A DNA stretch of 64,000 bases from Ruminococcus_G sp050944435 (GTDB taxonomy: Bacteria; Bacillota; Clostridia; Lachnospirales; Lachnospiraceae). Each line of letters starts with the position of its first letter. The first letter of the stretch is position 1. Positions 39,623 through 47,853 of the stretch are shown piece after piece. The translations under genes and the position numbers were made by a program. Location of the stretch: NCBI GenBank assembly GCA_050944435.1, contig JBMNRB010000002.1, positions 62,001 through 126,000 on the forward strand, given 5' to 3'. The notes below the pieces were generated by a model. It ran no database searches. It saw only the letters and a list, made by a program, of their open reading frames with translations, and was not told the origin of the DNA.

Positions 39623-40210
39623 ATGAGATTAAAAAAAATAGCAGTATTTGGGCTGGCGGCAGCGCTGCTGACGGGATGTGCAGGAGCAGAACAGGCAAAG
39701 AGTCAGACGGAGGAAAGGCAGGAGGAAGAAACGGCGAAAGAGGAAGAATGGGGAGTTTTGGAAAACTTCACGGCAACGGATCTGGAGGGAAATGAGGTAA
39801 CTCAGGAAGCGCTGGCAGATTATGATCTTACCCTGGTGAACGTCTGGGCCACATTCTGCAGTCCCTGTCTGAGAGAAATGCCGGATCTGGGGGAAATCGC
39901 TTCGGAATATGAAGAGAAGGGGGTCAATGTCATCGGCATTGTATCGGATACGCTGACTTCCGAAGGAACAATTGATGAGGAGCAGGCAGATCTGGCCAGA
40001 GATCTGGTAAAGGAGACGAAAGCGGAATATACTCATCTTCTGCCTTCTCAGGATTTATTGGGAATTCTGGGACAGATATATGCGGTGCCCACCACATTTT
40101 TCGTGGACAGTGAAGGTCATCAGGTGGGGGATACCTACATGCAGGCGATGACGAAGGAGGAGATGACGGAGCTGATTGAGAAATACCTGGCGGAGGTACA
40201 GGATAAATGA
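39623..40210 (+). CDS. TlpA-type thioredoxin lipoprotein, 195 aa
   Basis: Lipobox LTGC (Cys19), an acidic linker of ~25 residues, then a thioredoxin-fold domain with the redox site CSPC (79-82, in WATFCSPC rather than WATWCGPC) and cis-Pro in YAVPTTFFVD. It should handle extracytoplasmic disulfides. It overlaps the next small gene by 4 bases (ATGA), giving a three-gene redox operon with the CXXC peptide and the NapH-like ferredoxin. Confidence 0.92.
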   Translation: MRLKKIAVFGLAAALLTGCAGAEQAKSQTEERQEEETAKEEEWGVLENFTATDLEGNEVTQEALADYDLTLVNVWATFCSPCLREMPDLGEIASEYEEKGVNVIGIVSDTLTSEGTIDEEQADLARDLVKETKAEYTHLLPSQDLLGILGQIYAVPTTFFVDSEGHQVGDTYMQAMTKEEMTELIEKYLAEVQDK

Positions 40211-40353
40211 AATTTATAAAGGAAAACCGCAGGGCCTTTTTCTGGATGGCAGTAGGAGCGCTTTTTCTGATCATAGGCGTCAGCCGGGGAGAGACGGAGA
40301 TTGTTTTGCGCAAAGCGGTAAATATATGTATGGAGTGTATCGGACTTGGTTAG
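40207..40353 (+). CDS. CD1871A-type small CXXC membrane protein, 48 aa
   Basis: One hydrophobic helix (~11-24, FFWMAVGALFLIIG) and the C-terminal signature VLRKAVNICMECIGLG with Cys41 and Cys44. This is the short CXXC family found in Clostridia beside TlpA and polyferredoxin genes. The start overlaps the previous stop. The two cysteines may pass electrons between the membrane ferredoxin and the extracytoplasmic thioredoxin; that is inference from context. Confidence 0.88.
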   Translation: MKFIKENRRAFFWMAVGALFLIIGVSRGETEIVLRKAVNICMECIGLG

Positions 40354-40357
40354 TAAA

Positions 40358-41239
40358 ATGCGGTGGATAAAAAAACATATCCGAAGGGTGGTGCAGGTTT
40401 TATTCGCTGCTGTGACCAATGGGTATGTCAAAGGTTTTTTACAGGGAAACATTTATCGGGGCAAAGGCAAAGCCCTGTGCCTGCCGGGACTGAACTGTTA
40501 TTCCTGCCCGGGAGCGCTGGGTTCCTGTCCGGTGGGTTCTTTTCAGGCAGTTGTGGGAAGCCGGAATTTTAAACTTACTTTTTATGTGACGGGTTTTCTG
40601 ATTTTTATCGGGGCAATTTTGGGACGTTTCGTCTGCGGCTGGTTATGTCCTTTTGGCCTTTTGCAGGATCTGCTGTATAAAATTCCCTTTGTGAGAAAAA
40701 GAAAAGGGCTGCCGGGAGATTTCTGGCTGAAATATCTTAAATACGTTGTGCTGGTTCTTTTTGTGATTTTGCTCCCTTTAACGGTGTTGGATGTGGCGGG
40801 ACAGGGGCAGCCCTGGTTTTGCAAATACATTTGTCCTTCGGGAATGGCGATGGGGGCGCTGCCGCTGCTGGCGGCCAATGCCGGGCTTCGTCAGGCTCTG
40901 GGCTGGCTGTTTACCTGGAAAATGCTGATTCTTCTTTTGGTGGTGCTGCTGGCGCTGTGGACGTACCGTCCTTTCTGCCGTTATCTCTGTCCGCTGGGAG
41001 CGGTATACGGCTGCTTTAATAAGGCGGCGGTTTTCCGCTACCGGGTGGACGAAGAAAAATGTATCAAATGCGGCCAGTGCCGGGAGGCCTGCGGTTTTGA
41101 CATCTCTGTCTATGAAATGCCAAACAGTTCCGAGTGTATCCGCTGCGGAAAATGCAGGAATGTGTGCCCTGTTTCGGCTATTGATATGGCGTTTGCGGCG
41201 GGAGGAAAAAAAGAAAAGGACACGGTCTCACACACATGA
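40358..41239 (+). CDS. NapH-like membrane 4Fe-4S polyferredoxin, ~293 aa
   Basis: Membrane segments alternate with cysteine loops CGWLCPFGLLQDLLYK, CKYICPSGMAMG and CRYLCPLGAVYG, which mark the NapH/YccM type. The C-terminus holds two 4Fe-4S motifs, CIKCGQCREAC and CIRCGKCRNVCP. It probably carries electrons across or along the membrane. TTG 40346 is an alternative start; ATG 40358 lacks a strong site, so translation is probably coupled to the CXXC gene. It is the last gene of the redox operon. Confidence 0.9.
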   Translation: MRWIKKHIRRVVQVLFAAVTNGYVKGFLQGNIYRGKGKALCLPGLNCYSCPGALGSCPVGSFQAVVGSRNFKLTFYVTGFLIFIGAILGRFVCGWLCPFGLLQDLLYKIPFVRKRKGLPGDFWLKYLKYVVLVLFVILLPLTVLDVAGQGQPWFCKYICPSGMAMGALPLLAANAGLRQALGWLFTWKMLILLLVVLLALWTYRPFCRYLCPLGAVYGCFNKAAVFRYRVDEEKCIKCGQCREACGFDISVYEMPNSSECIRCGKCRNVCPVSAIDMAFAAGGKKEKDTVSHT

Positions 41240-41255
41240 GAGATCGTGTCCTTTT
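41214..41255. terminator. Bidirectional terminator
   Basis: Perfect 11-bp stem AAAAGGACACG (41214-41224) with CGTGTCCTTTT (41245-41255); inner TCTC and GAGA extend it. It includes the NapH-like stop codon and serves convergent asnA. Confidence 0.88.
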
Positions 41256-41260
41256 GCGGT

Positions 41261-42271
41261 TTAAAGAAGAATGATTCCGTTTCGCTGGGCTTCTTCCATG
41301 ATTTGGGGCGGCCAGAGAGAGCACTGTACTTCTCCGATATGGGCTTTGCGCAGGAAGAACATACAGATACGGGACTGACCGATTCCGCCGCCTGCGGTAT
41401 AAGGCAGTTCTCCCTGCAGAAGAGCTTTCTGGAAGGGCAGTTCTGCCCGTTCCGGACAGCCGGCAGCCTCAAGCTGGCGCAGAAGCGCGGATTCATCCAC
41501 GCGGATTCCCATGGATGAAAGTTCCAGAGCAATATCCAGTACCGGATAGTAGACGATAATATCTCCGTTTAATGTCCAGTCATCATAGTCCGGAGCGCGG
41601 CCGTCGTGTTTTTCACCGGAGGCCAGATAATCTCCGATCTGCATAACAAATACGGCGCCTTTTTCCTTTACAATTTTGTATTCCCTCTCTTTGGGGGAAC
41701 AGTCAGGATATAAGTCTTCCAGTTCCTGTGAGGTGATAAAATAAATATCCTTCGGAAGTATTTCTTCTATATAATCATACTGAATTGCCATATACTTTTC
41801 AGTCTTTTTCAATGCTTTGTAAACCTTCCGGACAATCTCCTGCAGTTTATCCATGTTTCGTTCGCTGCGGTTGATGATCAGTTCCCAGTCCCACTGGTCT
41901 ACGAAAATGGAATGAATGTTATCGGTGATTTCGTCGCGGCGAATGGCATTCATATCCGTGTACAGTCCTTCTCCCTGCTGAAAGCCGTATTTCTGCAGAG
42001 CGTATCGTTTCCATTTGGCAAGGGAATGGACGATTTCGGCTTCATCATCATTTTGTTCCTTGATTCCAAAGGTTACCGGGCGTTCCACACCGTTCAGGTT
42101 ATCGTTGAGGCCGGACTGAGGCTGAACAAACAGAGGCGCCGTAACGCGCAGAAGATTCAGCTGATCTGACAAAGCTTTCTGAAAAAAATCTTTGACAGTT
42201 TTGATCGCCACCTGTGTATCGTGAAGATTCAGTGCAGATTGGTAATGTTCGGGAATTATTAAGTTTTCCAT
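41261..42271 (-). CDS. asnA: Aspartate-ammonia ligase (asparagine synthetase A)
   Basis: Class II-tRNA-synthetase-like enzyme making asparagine from aspartate, ammonia and ATP. Segments VERPVTFGIKE, SLAKWKRYAL, IRRDEITDNIHSIFVDQWDWE and GGGIGQSRICMFFL are diagnostic. Length 336 aa is full. GGAGG precedes the ATG. It has its own strong promoter; no asparagine T-box was seen in the short leader. Confidence 0.96.
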   Translation of the reverse strand: MENLIIPEHYQSALNLHDTQVAIKTVKDFFQKALSDQLNLLRVTAPLFVQPQSGLNDNLNGVERPVTFGIKEQNDDEAEIVHSLAKWKRYALQKYGFQQGEGLYTDMNAIRRDEITDNIHSIFVDQWDWELIINRSERNMDKLQEIVRKVYKALKKTEKYMAIQYDYIEEILPKDIYFITSQELEDLYPDCSPKEREYKIVKEKGAVFVMQIGDYLASGEKHDGRAPDYDDWTLNGDIIVYYPVLDIALELSSMGIRVDESALLRQLEAAGCPERAELPFQKALLQGELPYTAGGGIGQSRICMFFLRKAHIGEVQCSLWPPQIMEEAQRNGIILL

Positions 42272-42306
42272 AATATAGACTCCTCCCTTTCCTGTTTAAT
42301 GGATTC

Positions 42307-42335
42307 ATTATACAAAGAATGAGTCGGCTTTACAA
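42307..42335 (-). promoter_or_regulatory. asnA promoter
   Basis: On the minus strand TTGTAA (42330-42335), 17-bp spacer, TATAAT (42307-42312), about 35 bp before the start codon. Confidence 0.8.
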
Positions 42336-42371
42336 GAGCCGCCGGCAAAAAAACTTCCTCCAAGGAGAGTC

Positions 42372-42400
42372 TTGAAAGAGTAAGGAAAAGCAAGTACAAT
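42372..42400 (+). promoter_or_regulatory. Promoter of the zinc-ribbon membrane protein gene
   Basis: TTGAAA (42372-42377), 17-bp spacer, TACAAT (42395-42400), 40 bp before the ATG. Confidence 0.75.
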
Positions 42401-42440
42401 AAAAATATGAACCAGGAAGAACGAGGGGAGGGATCTATCT

Positions 42441-43604
42441 ATGGCGAATTTCAGGTGTGAGCTGTGTGACGGAAGAATTGTGAATAATCGCTGTCAAGAT
42501 TGTGGGATGGATTATTCCAGACGACAGAAAAGATATGACCTGAATACAACAAGAACAACGAATGAGACAGAGGCGGCGAAAAAGAAAGAGCAGACAAACC
42601 GGAAGACAGAACAGAGTCATAGCCAGGCTCAGAGCCGGCAAAATCAGAATCAGCGGAAGAAAGTAAAAACTTCTTATCAAAAACAGCGCAGATATTATTC
42701 CAAAAATTTCGGAAGAGAGAAAAGAAGAAGTAAATTTGGCGCCGTAGCTGCGGTTGTTATAATAATTCTGGCAGTGCTGGGAGTCTTTCAGTCAATTTTT
42801 ACCGAACAAAAGGAAAGGGAAACATGGAACGACAGTGCAGGGGAAGATTTATCTTTCTTCGAAGCTGATACGAATGTGCTGGATGAGATAGAAGATTATA
42901 ATTATACTCCCTATGAGGATGAATATACGTATGATTACAGTGAGGAAGAAGAGCAGGAACCAGTGATGCCGGAAGAGGGAGAGGAATTTTCTGTAGAGCT
43001 GACTCCTGGACGGTATGTGGGCGGACAACAGATTCCAGCCGGTACGTATAAAATATCTCTTATCTCCAACAGTGATGATCTTGTTGGCACCGTTCAGGTG
43101 GAGGATGAAAAAAATAATATTTATGAAAGTGAATTTATGGCTTCCGATGCAGAATATGGAGTGAGCGCCGTAGAAGGACTGCAGATATTTGAAGGCGGCG
43201 TGGTGAGTGTGAGTACGGGACTTAAGGTTTTAGCGGAAACGGAAAATGCCCAGATGGATACCATGGAAGAGGGAACGGCCAATCCTCTTACAGAATCCTT
43301 TGACTTAAAGTTCGGAGAGACGTTGAAAGTGGGGACAGATATACCGGCGGGCGTCTATGATGTAGAGGCGGTGTCAGGAGTGGGAACATTGGAGATTACC
43401 GGCAAAGAAGATATGTATGAATATTATAATGCTGTGGTACTTGCAGGCCCCGGCCTTGGGCCAGAGTATTCCGAAGGTTATTGCAATCTGTTTCTGGAAG
43501 AGGGAAGGATTGTTGCGGCTGCGGATTATAGCATGGAAGATTTTCAGGTTCGGATGGTTCCCAGTGAAAGAGTTTATGGGACCATAAATTCCGACGATAT
43601 TTGA
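42441..43604 (+). CDS. Zinc-ribbon, single-pass membrane protein with two IPAG-type repeats, 387 aa
   Basis: N-terminal zinc ribbon (CELCDGRIVNNRCQDCG, residues ~6-22), a basic Gln/Lys-rich linker, one membrane helix (~96-115), then an acidic Tyr/Glu-rich stretch. Two related beta repeats follow, seen as GRYVGGQQIPAGTYKISLIS (~192) and LKVGTDIPAGVYDVEAVSG (~294). The ribbon would face the cytoplasm and the repeats the outside. The family is common in Lachnospiraceae; its role is unknown. GGAGGG precedes the ATG. Confidence 0.8.
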   Translation: MANFRCELCDGRIVNNRCQDCGMDYSRRQKRYDLNTTRTTNETEAAKKKEQTNRKTEQSHSQAQSRQNQNQRKKVKTSYQKQRRYYSKNFGREKRRSKFGAVAAVVIIILAVLGVFQSIFTEQKERETWNDSAGEDLSFFEADTNVLDEIEDYNYTPYEDEYTYDYSEEEEQEPVMPEEGEEFSVELTPGRYVGGQQIPAGTYKISLISNSDDLVGTVQVEDEKNNIYESEFMASDAEYGVSAVEGLQIFEGGVVSVSTGLKVLAETENAQMDTMEEGTANPLTESFDLKFGETLKVGTDIPAGVYDVEAVSGVGTLEITGKEDMYEYYNAVVLAGPGLGPEYSEGYCNLFLEEGRIVAAADYSMEDFQVRMVPSERVYGTINSDDI

Positions 43605-43630
43605 TAAAATGCAGAAAGAGAATAGATAAG

Positions 43631-44974
43631 ATGGAAAAGAAACGATTTTATAAAATGGTGTTTGCCCTCGTACTGCCGATGGCTCTTCAAAATCTAATCA
43701 ATGTGGGCGTGTCGGCGGCAGATGTGATTATGCTGGGAATGGTTGGGGAGACGGCTTTGTCGGCCGGCTCCCTTGCTAATCAGGTGAGTTTTATTCTTAA
43801 CCTTTTGATGTTTGGTATGTCATCGGGAGCAGCAGTACTGACTGCTCAGTACTGGGGGAAAAAGGATACCGGGGCCATAGAAAAAGTCCTGGGAATTTCC
43901 ATGCGGATTGCTGTTGTGGTAGGTATTGTTTTTATGGCGGCGGCGCTTTTCATTCCCCGGCAGTTGATGTTTATTTTTACTCAGGAAGAAGCGATTATCG
44001 CAGAAGGAATTCCTTATCTGAAGGTGGTGGCTTTTTCTTATCTTCTGATGGCTGTCAATATGACGTATCTGAACCTGATGCGGAGTGTGGAAAGAGTATT
44101 GATCGGTATGATTACTTATGCCGTCTCCCTGGGAGTCAATGTGATATTTAACGCCATTTTTATCTTTGGTCTTCTGGGATGCCCTGCCATGGGAACGGCC
44201 GGCGCAGCTCTAGGCACTACGCTGGCGAGGGTGACAGAATTTATCATTATACTGATTTACAACAAACGGTACAATGACATCCTGAATATCCGGCTGAAAC
44301 TTCTTGCAGTGAAGGATCGGCAGATGACCAGAGATTTTATCCGTTATGCGTCGCCGGTTATTATCAATGAGTTGGTATGGGGCTGCGGAATGGCTATGCT
44401 GAGCGCCATGATGGGGCATCTGGGAAGCGCGGCGGTAGCGGCCCATTCGGTCACCCAGACCAGCCGCCAGTTGGCGATGGTGGTGTCCATGGGATTGGGA
44501 AATGCGGCTGCCATCGTGCTTGGGAAAACCATCGGGGAAGGAAAGGAAGATCTGGCCAGGATACAGGCGGGACGTTTTGTGAAACTGGCTGCTATTTTAG
44601 GAGTGGCCGGGGGCGCGTTTGTTCTTTTTGCGGTACGGCCCGCTGTACTGACGTTTATGGTTATGACGCCGGAAGCTGCGGAATATCTGGGATATATGAT
44701 GATCATTCTGTCCTATTTCTGTATTTTTCAAAGCTTGGGGACTATTTTCATTGTTGGAATATTCCGGGCCGGAGGGGACACGCGGATTGGTCTTGTGCTG
44801 GATTTCGCAGGATTGTGGGGATGTGCTGTTTTCCTGGGAAGTATTGCGGCTTTTGTACTTAAATGGCCGGTGCCGGCGGTTTATGTGGTGATTTCCTTTG
44901 ATGAAATTTTAAAACTGCCATTTTCTTTTTGGCGATATCGTTCCCAAAAGTGGCTGAAAAATATTACCCGCTGA
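43631..44974 (+). CDS. MATE-family efflux transporter, 447 aa
   Basis: Twelve hydrophobic segments in two related halves. MATE marks include LVLPMALQNLINVGVSAADV, MLGMVGETALSAGSLANQV, and in the second half INELVWGCGMAMLSAMMGHL and TQTSRQLAMVVSMGLGNAAA. It should export drugs or metabolites using Na+ or H+. ATG 43631 is the best start; a TTG at 43601 is in frame. It lies 26 bp after the previous gene, so it may share that promoter. Confidence 0.93.
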   Translation: MEKKRFYKMVFALVLPMALQNLINVGVSAADVIMLGMVGETALSAGSLANQVSFILNLLMFGMSSGAAVLTAQYWGKKDTGAIEKVLGISMRIAVVVGIVFMAAALFIPRQLMFIFTQEEAIIAEGIPYLKVVAFSYLLMAVNMTYLNLMRSVERVLIGMITYAVSLGVNVIFNAIFIFGLLGCPAMGTAGAALGTTLARVTEFIIILIYNKRYNDILNIRLKLLAVKDRQMTRDFIRYASPVIINELVWGCGMAMLSAMMGHLGSAAVAAHSVTQTSRQLAMVVSMGLGNAAAIVLGKTIGEGKEDLARIQAGRFVKLAAILGVAGGAFVLFAVRPAVLTFMVMTPEAAEYLGYMMIILSYFCIFQSLGTIFIVGIFRAGGDTRIGLVLDFAGLWGCAVFLGSIAAFVLKWPVPAVYVVISFDEILKLPFSFWRYRSQKWLKNITR

Positions 44975-45084
44975 AAATTTGCCCTTTTCTTTTTGCCGGA
45001 TGCATGATATACTGTTTCGTACAAGATGTGGTGACATGGGAGGAAAGAAAATACAAGATATAGTGTAAGGTGTGGAGGCAGAAA

Positions 45085-47220
45085 ATGATTTATATTATAA
45101 AGAAAGATGGAACCAGAGAGGAATTTAACGCCGAGAAAATTGTCAGAGCCGTGAATAAATCGGCCAGCCGTATTCTGTATAAATTTTCAGATGAGGAGAT
45201 TGAATTTATCTGCAGATATGCCACAGAGAGAGCAGAGGGACTGAATAAACCGGAAATTCCCATTCAGGATATGCACAATATCGTGGAAGGAGCTTTAGAG
45301 GAAGTCAATCCGGCGGTGGCGAAAAGTTACAGAGATTATCGCAACTATAAAGTGGATTTCATTCATATGATGGATGACGTTTACACGAAAAGCCAGTCTA
45401 TCCGGTATATCGGTGATAAGAGTAATGCCAATACGGACAGCGCTCTGGTGGCGACAAAACGGAGTCTGATTTTTAATGAGCTGAATAAAGAACTTTACCG
45501 GAAGTTTTTCATGAACCGCAATGAGCTTCAGGCCTGCAAAGACGGATATATTTATATTCACGATCAATCGGCCCGGCTGGATACGATGAACTGCTGTCTG
45601 TTTGATGTGGCGGCCGTGTTGAAAGACGGGTTTGAGATGGGAAATGTCTGGTATAATGAACCGAAAACGCTGGATACTGCCTTTGATGTGATGGGAGATA
45701 TTATTCTCAGCACAGCGGCCCAGCAGTACGGCGGGTTTACGGTGCCGGAGGTGGACAAAATTCTCGGGCCCTATGCCCAGAAGAGCTATGACAAGTATTA
45801 CAGTGAGTTTTTAAAGTATGCGGATCCCAGCTGGAGCGGCAGGGAGGAGACGGCCCGCCGTTATGCCATGGATAAGGTGCGCAGGGACTGCGACCAGGGG
45901 TGGCAGGGAATCGAATATAAACTGAATACGGTGGGCTCTTCCAGAGGAGATTATCCCTTTGTTACGGTTACGCTGGGACTGGGCTGCGGCCATTTTGAAA
46001 AAATGGTTTCACTTTCCCTTCTGGAGGTTCACAAAGAAGGGCAGGGAAAGAAAGGTCATAAAAAGCCGGTGCTCTTTCCGAAAATCGTGTTCCTTTTTGA
46101 CAAGAATCTTCACGGCCCCGGCGGAAGCTGCGAGGATGTATTTGAGGCCGGCGTGCAGTGTTCTGCCAAAACGATGTATCCAGACTGGCTGTCCATGACG
46201 GGGAAAGGATATATTTCCAGTATGTACAAACAGTACGGAAGAGTCATCAGCCCCATGGGCTGCCGGGCATTTTTAAGTCCCTGGTACGAAAGAGGGGGAA
46301 TGAATCCGGCGGACGCAGATGATAAACCCGTATTTGTGGGAAGGTTTAATATCGGTGCGGTCAGTCTCCACCTTCCCATGATCCTTGCCAAATCCAGGAT
46401 GGAGAACAGAGACTTTTATGAGGTGCTGGATTTTTATCTGGAAATGATCCGTCAGCTTCATATCAGAACGTACGATTATTTGGGCGAAATGAGAGCATCG
46501 ACAAACCCGCTGGGTTACTGTGAGGGAGGATTTTACGGCGGTCATTTAAAACCATCAGATAAAATCAGACCGATTTTGAAGCCGATGACCGCATCCTTTG
46601 GAATTACGGCTCTTAATGAACTTCAGGAACTTTATAATGGCAAATCCATCGCGGAAGACGGGGAGTTTGCATTGGAAGTCCTCCAATATATCAATGACAA
46701 GGTGGCGGAGTTTAAAGAAAAAGACGGAATCCTTTACGCCATCTACGGAACGCCGGCGGAGAGTCTGTGCGGTCTTCAGGTGGAACAGTTCCGGAAAAAA
46801 TACGGCATTGTCAGGGGAGTGTCGGATCGTCCTTATGTCAGCAACAGTTTCCATTGTCATGTGACAGAAGATATCACGCCTATTGAGAAGCAGGATCTGG
46901 AAGGGCGTTTCTGGGAATTGTGCAACGGGGGGAAAATACAGTATGTCAGATATCCCATCGATTATAATATTGAGGCCATTAAATCGTTGATTTACCGGGC
47001 CATGGAACTGGGATATTATGAAGGAGTGAATCTGTCCCTGGCTTACTGTGACGACTGTGGTCATCAGGAACTGGAGATGGATGTGTGTCCCGTCTGCGGT
47101 TCCAGGAATCTGACGAAGATAGACAGAATGAACGGGTATCTTTCTTACAGCAGGGTGCATGGAGACACCCGGTTAAACGATGCCAAGATGGCGGAGATTG
47201 CAGAAAGAAAATCCATGTAA
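45085..47220 (+). CDS. nrdD: Anaerobic (class III) ribonucleoside-triphosphate reductase
   Basis: N-terminal ATP-cone (~1-95, MIYIIKKDGTREEFNAEKIV), glycyl-radical barrel, a zinc ribbon near the C-terminus (CDDCGH and CPVCGS) and the radical site RMNGYLSYSRVHG with Gly684. It makes dNTPs without oxygen, fitting a strict anaerobe. The activase NrdG that creates the radical is not adjacent; the next gene is a thioesterase. Start 45085 has GGAGG 6 bp upstream. An extended -10 (TGATATACT, 45006-45013 region) lies upstream. Confidence 0.95.
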   Translation: MIYIIKKDGTREEFNAEKIVRAVNKSASRILYKFSDEEIEFICRYATERAEGLNKPEIPIQDMHNIVEGALEEVNPAVAKSYRDYRNYKVDFIHMMDDVYTKSQSIRYIGDKSNANTDSALVATKRSLIFNELNKELYRKFFMNRNELQACKDGYIYIHDQSARLDTMNCCLFDVAAVLKDGFEMGNVWYNEPKTLDTAFDVMGDIILSTAAQQYGGFTVPEVDKILGPYAQKSYDKYYSEFLKYADPSWSGREETARRYAMDKVRRDCDQGWQGIEYKLNTVGSSRGDYPFVTVTLGLGCGHFEKMVSLSLLEVHKEGQGKKGHKKPVLFPKIVFLFDKNLHGPGGSCEDVFEAGVQCSAKTMYPDWLSMTGKGYISSMYKQYGRVISPMGCRAFLSPWYERGGMNPADADDKPVFVGRFNIGAVSLHLPMILAKSRMENRDFYEVLDFYLEMIRQLHIRTYDYLGEMRASTNPLGYCEGGFYGGHLKPSDKIRPILKPMTASFGITALNELQELYNGKSIAEDGEFALEVLQYINDKVAEFKEKDGILYAIYGTPAESLCGLQVEQFRKKYGIVRGVSDRPYVSNSFHCHVTEDITPIEKQDLEGRFWELCNGGKIQYVRYPIDYNIEAIKSLIYRAMELGYYEGVNLSLAYCDDCGHQELEMDVCPVCGSRNLTKIDRMNGYLSYSRVHGDTRLNDAKMAEIAERKSM

Positions 47221-47228
47221 GATAAAAA

Positions 47229-47273
47229 GGGGTCTTTGTAAAACGTATCCATTTTACAAAAGACCCCGTTTTT
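47229..47273 (+). terminator. nrdD terminator
   Basis: Stem GGGGTCTTTGTAAAA (47229-47243) with TTTTACAAAAGACCCC (47252-47267), one bulge, then GTTTTT. Confidence 0.88.
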
Positions 47274-47288
47274 ACGGAGGAGAAGAGT

Positions 47289-47792
47289 GTGATTGATTAC
47301 GAAGAATTCAGAAGCCGGCTGGAGGGAAAGGATAAAGAGGAAAAAGAGAAGGCCTTTCGGGAAATGGCGGAGAAAAATCTGAGCTGGAGAGTGAGCAGGG
47401 CAGGCAGCATTGTCCATATGCTGGCCCCGGAACTGGTTTCCAGCAGCTATGAGAGAAAAGAACTGGTGATGCGGTACGAACTGAAAGACTGGGAACTGAA
47501 TCCGCTGGGAAGCCTCCACGGCGGCGTGACGGCAACCATGTTTGATAATCAGGGAGGGCTTCTGGTGCAGATTTCTTCTCTGTGTAAAAAGACGCCCACT
47601 GTATATTTGAATGTCAATTATACTGCGCCGCTGATGCCGGGAGAGAATCTGATCATCCGGGCCAGAGTTACCCATTTGGGAAAAAGGATGATTAATGTGA
47701 CGGAGGAGGCTTTGGCGGAGTCGGACGGACGGATCATTGCCACAGCCATGGTCGGATATATGGCAATTGACCATGTGGATAAAAAGTGTTAA
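47289..47792 (+). CDS. PaaI-family hotdog thioesterase, 167 aa
   Basis: Hotdog-fold acyl-CoA thioesterase type: NPLGSLHGGVTATMFDNQGG holds the conserved HGG and acidic residue, followed by TVYLNVNYTAPLMPGENLII. The acyl substrate is unknown. It uses GTG 47289 with GGAGGAG 8 bp upstream. It lies between nrdD and secA as a single gene. Confidence 0.88.
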   Translation: MIDYEEFRSRLEGKDKEEKEKAFREMAEKNLSWRVSRAGSIVHMLAPELVSSSYERKELVMRYELKDWELNPLGSLHGGVTATMFDNQGGLLVQISSLCKKTPTVYLNVNYTAPLMPGENLIIRARVTHLGKRMINVTEEALAESDGRIIATAMVGYMAIDHVDKKC

Positions 47793-47853
47793 AATAAAAC
47801 GTGATTTTATAGAAACGATTGGAATTAAACATTGCAGGAGCGAATAAGCAAAC

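Noticed and set aside
42272..42335. T-box leader upstream of asnA
   Set aside because: The promoter lies only about 35 bp before the start codon, leaving no room for a T-box.
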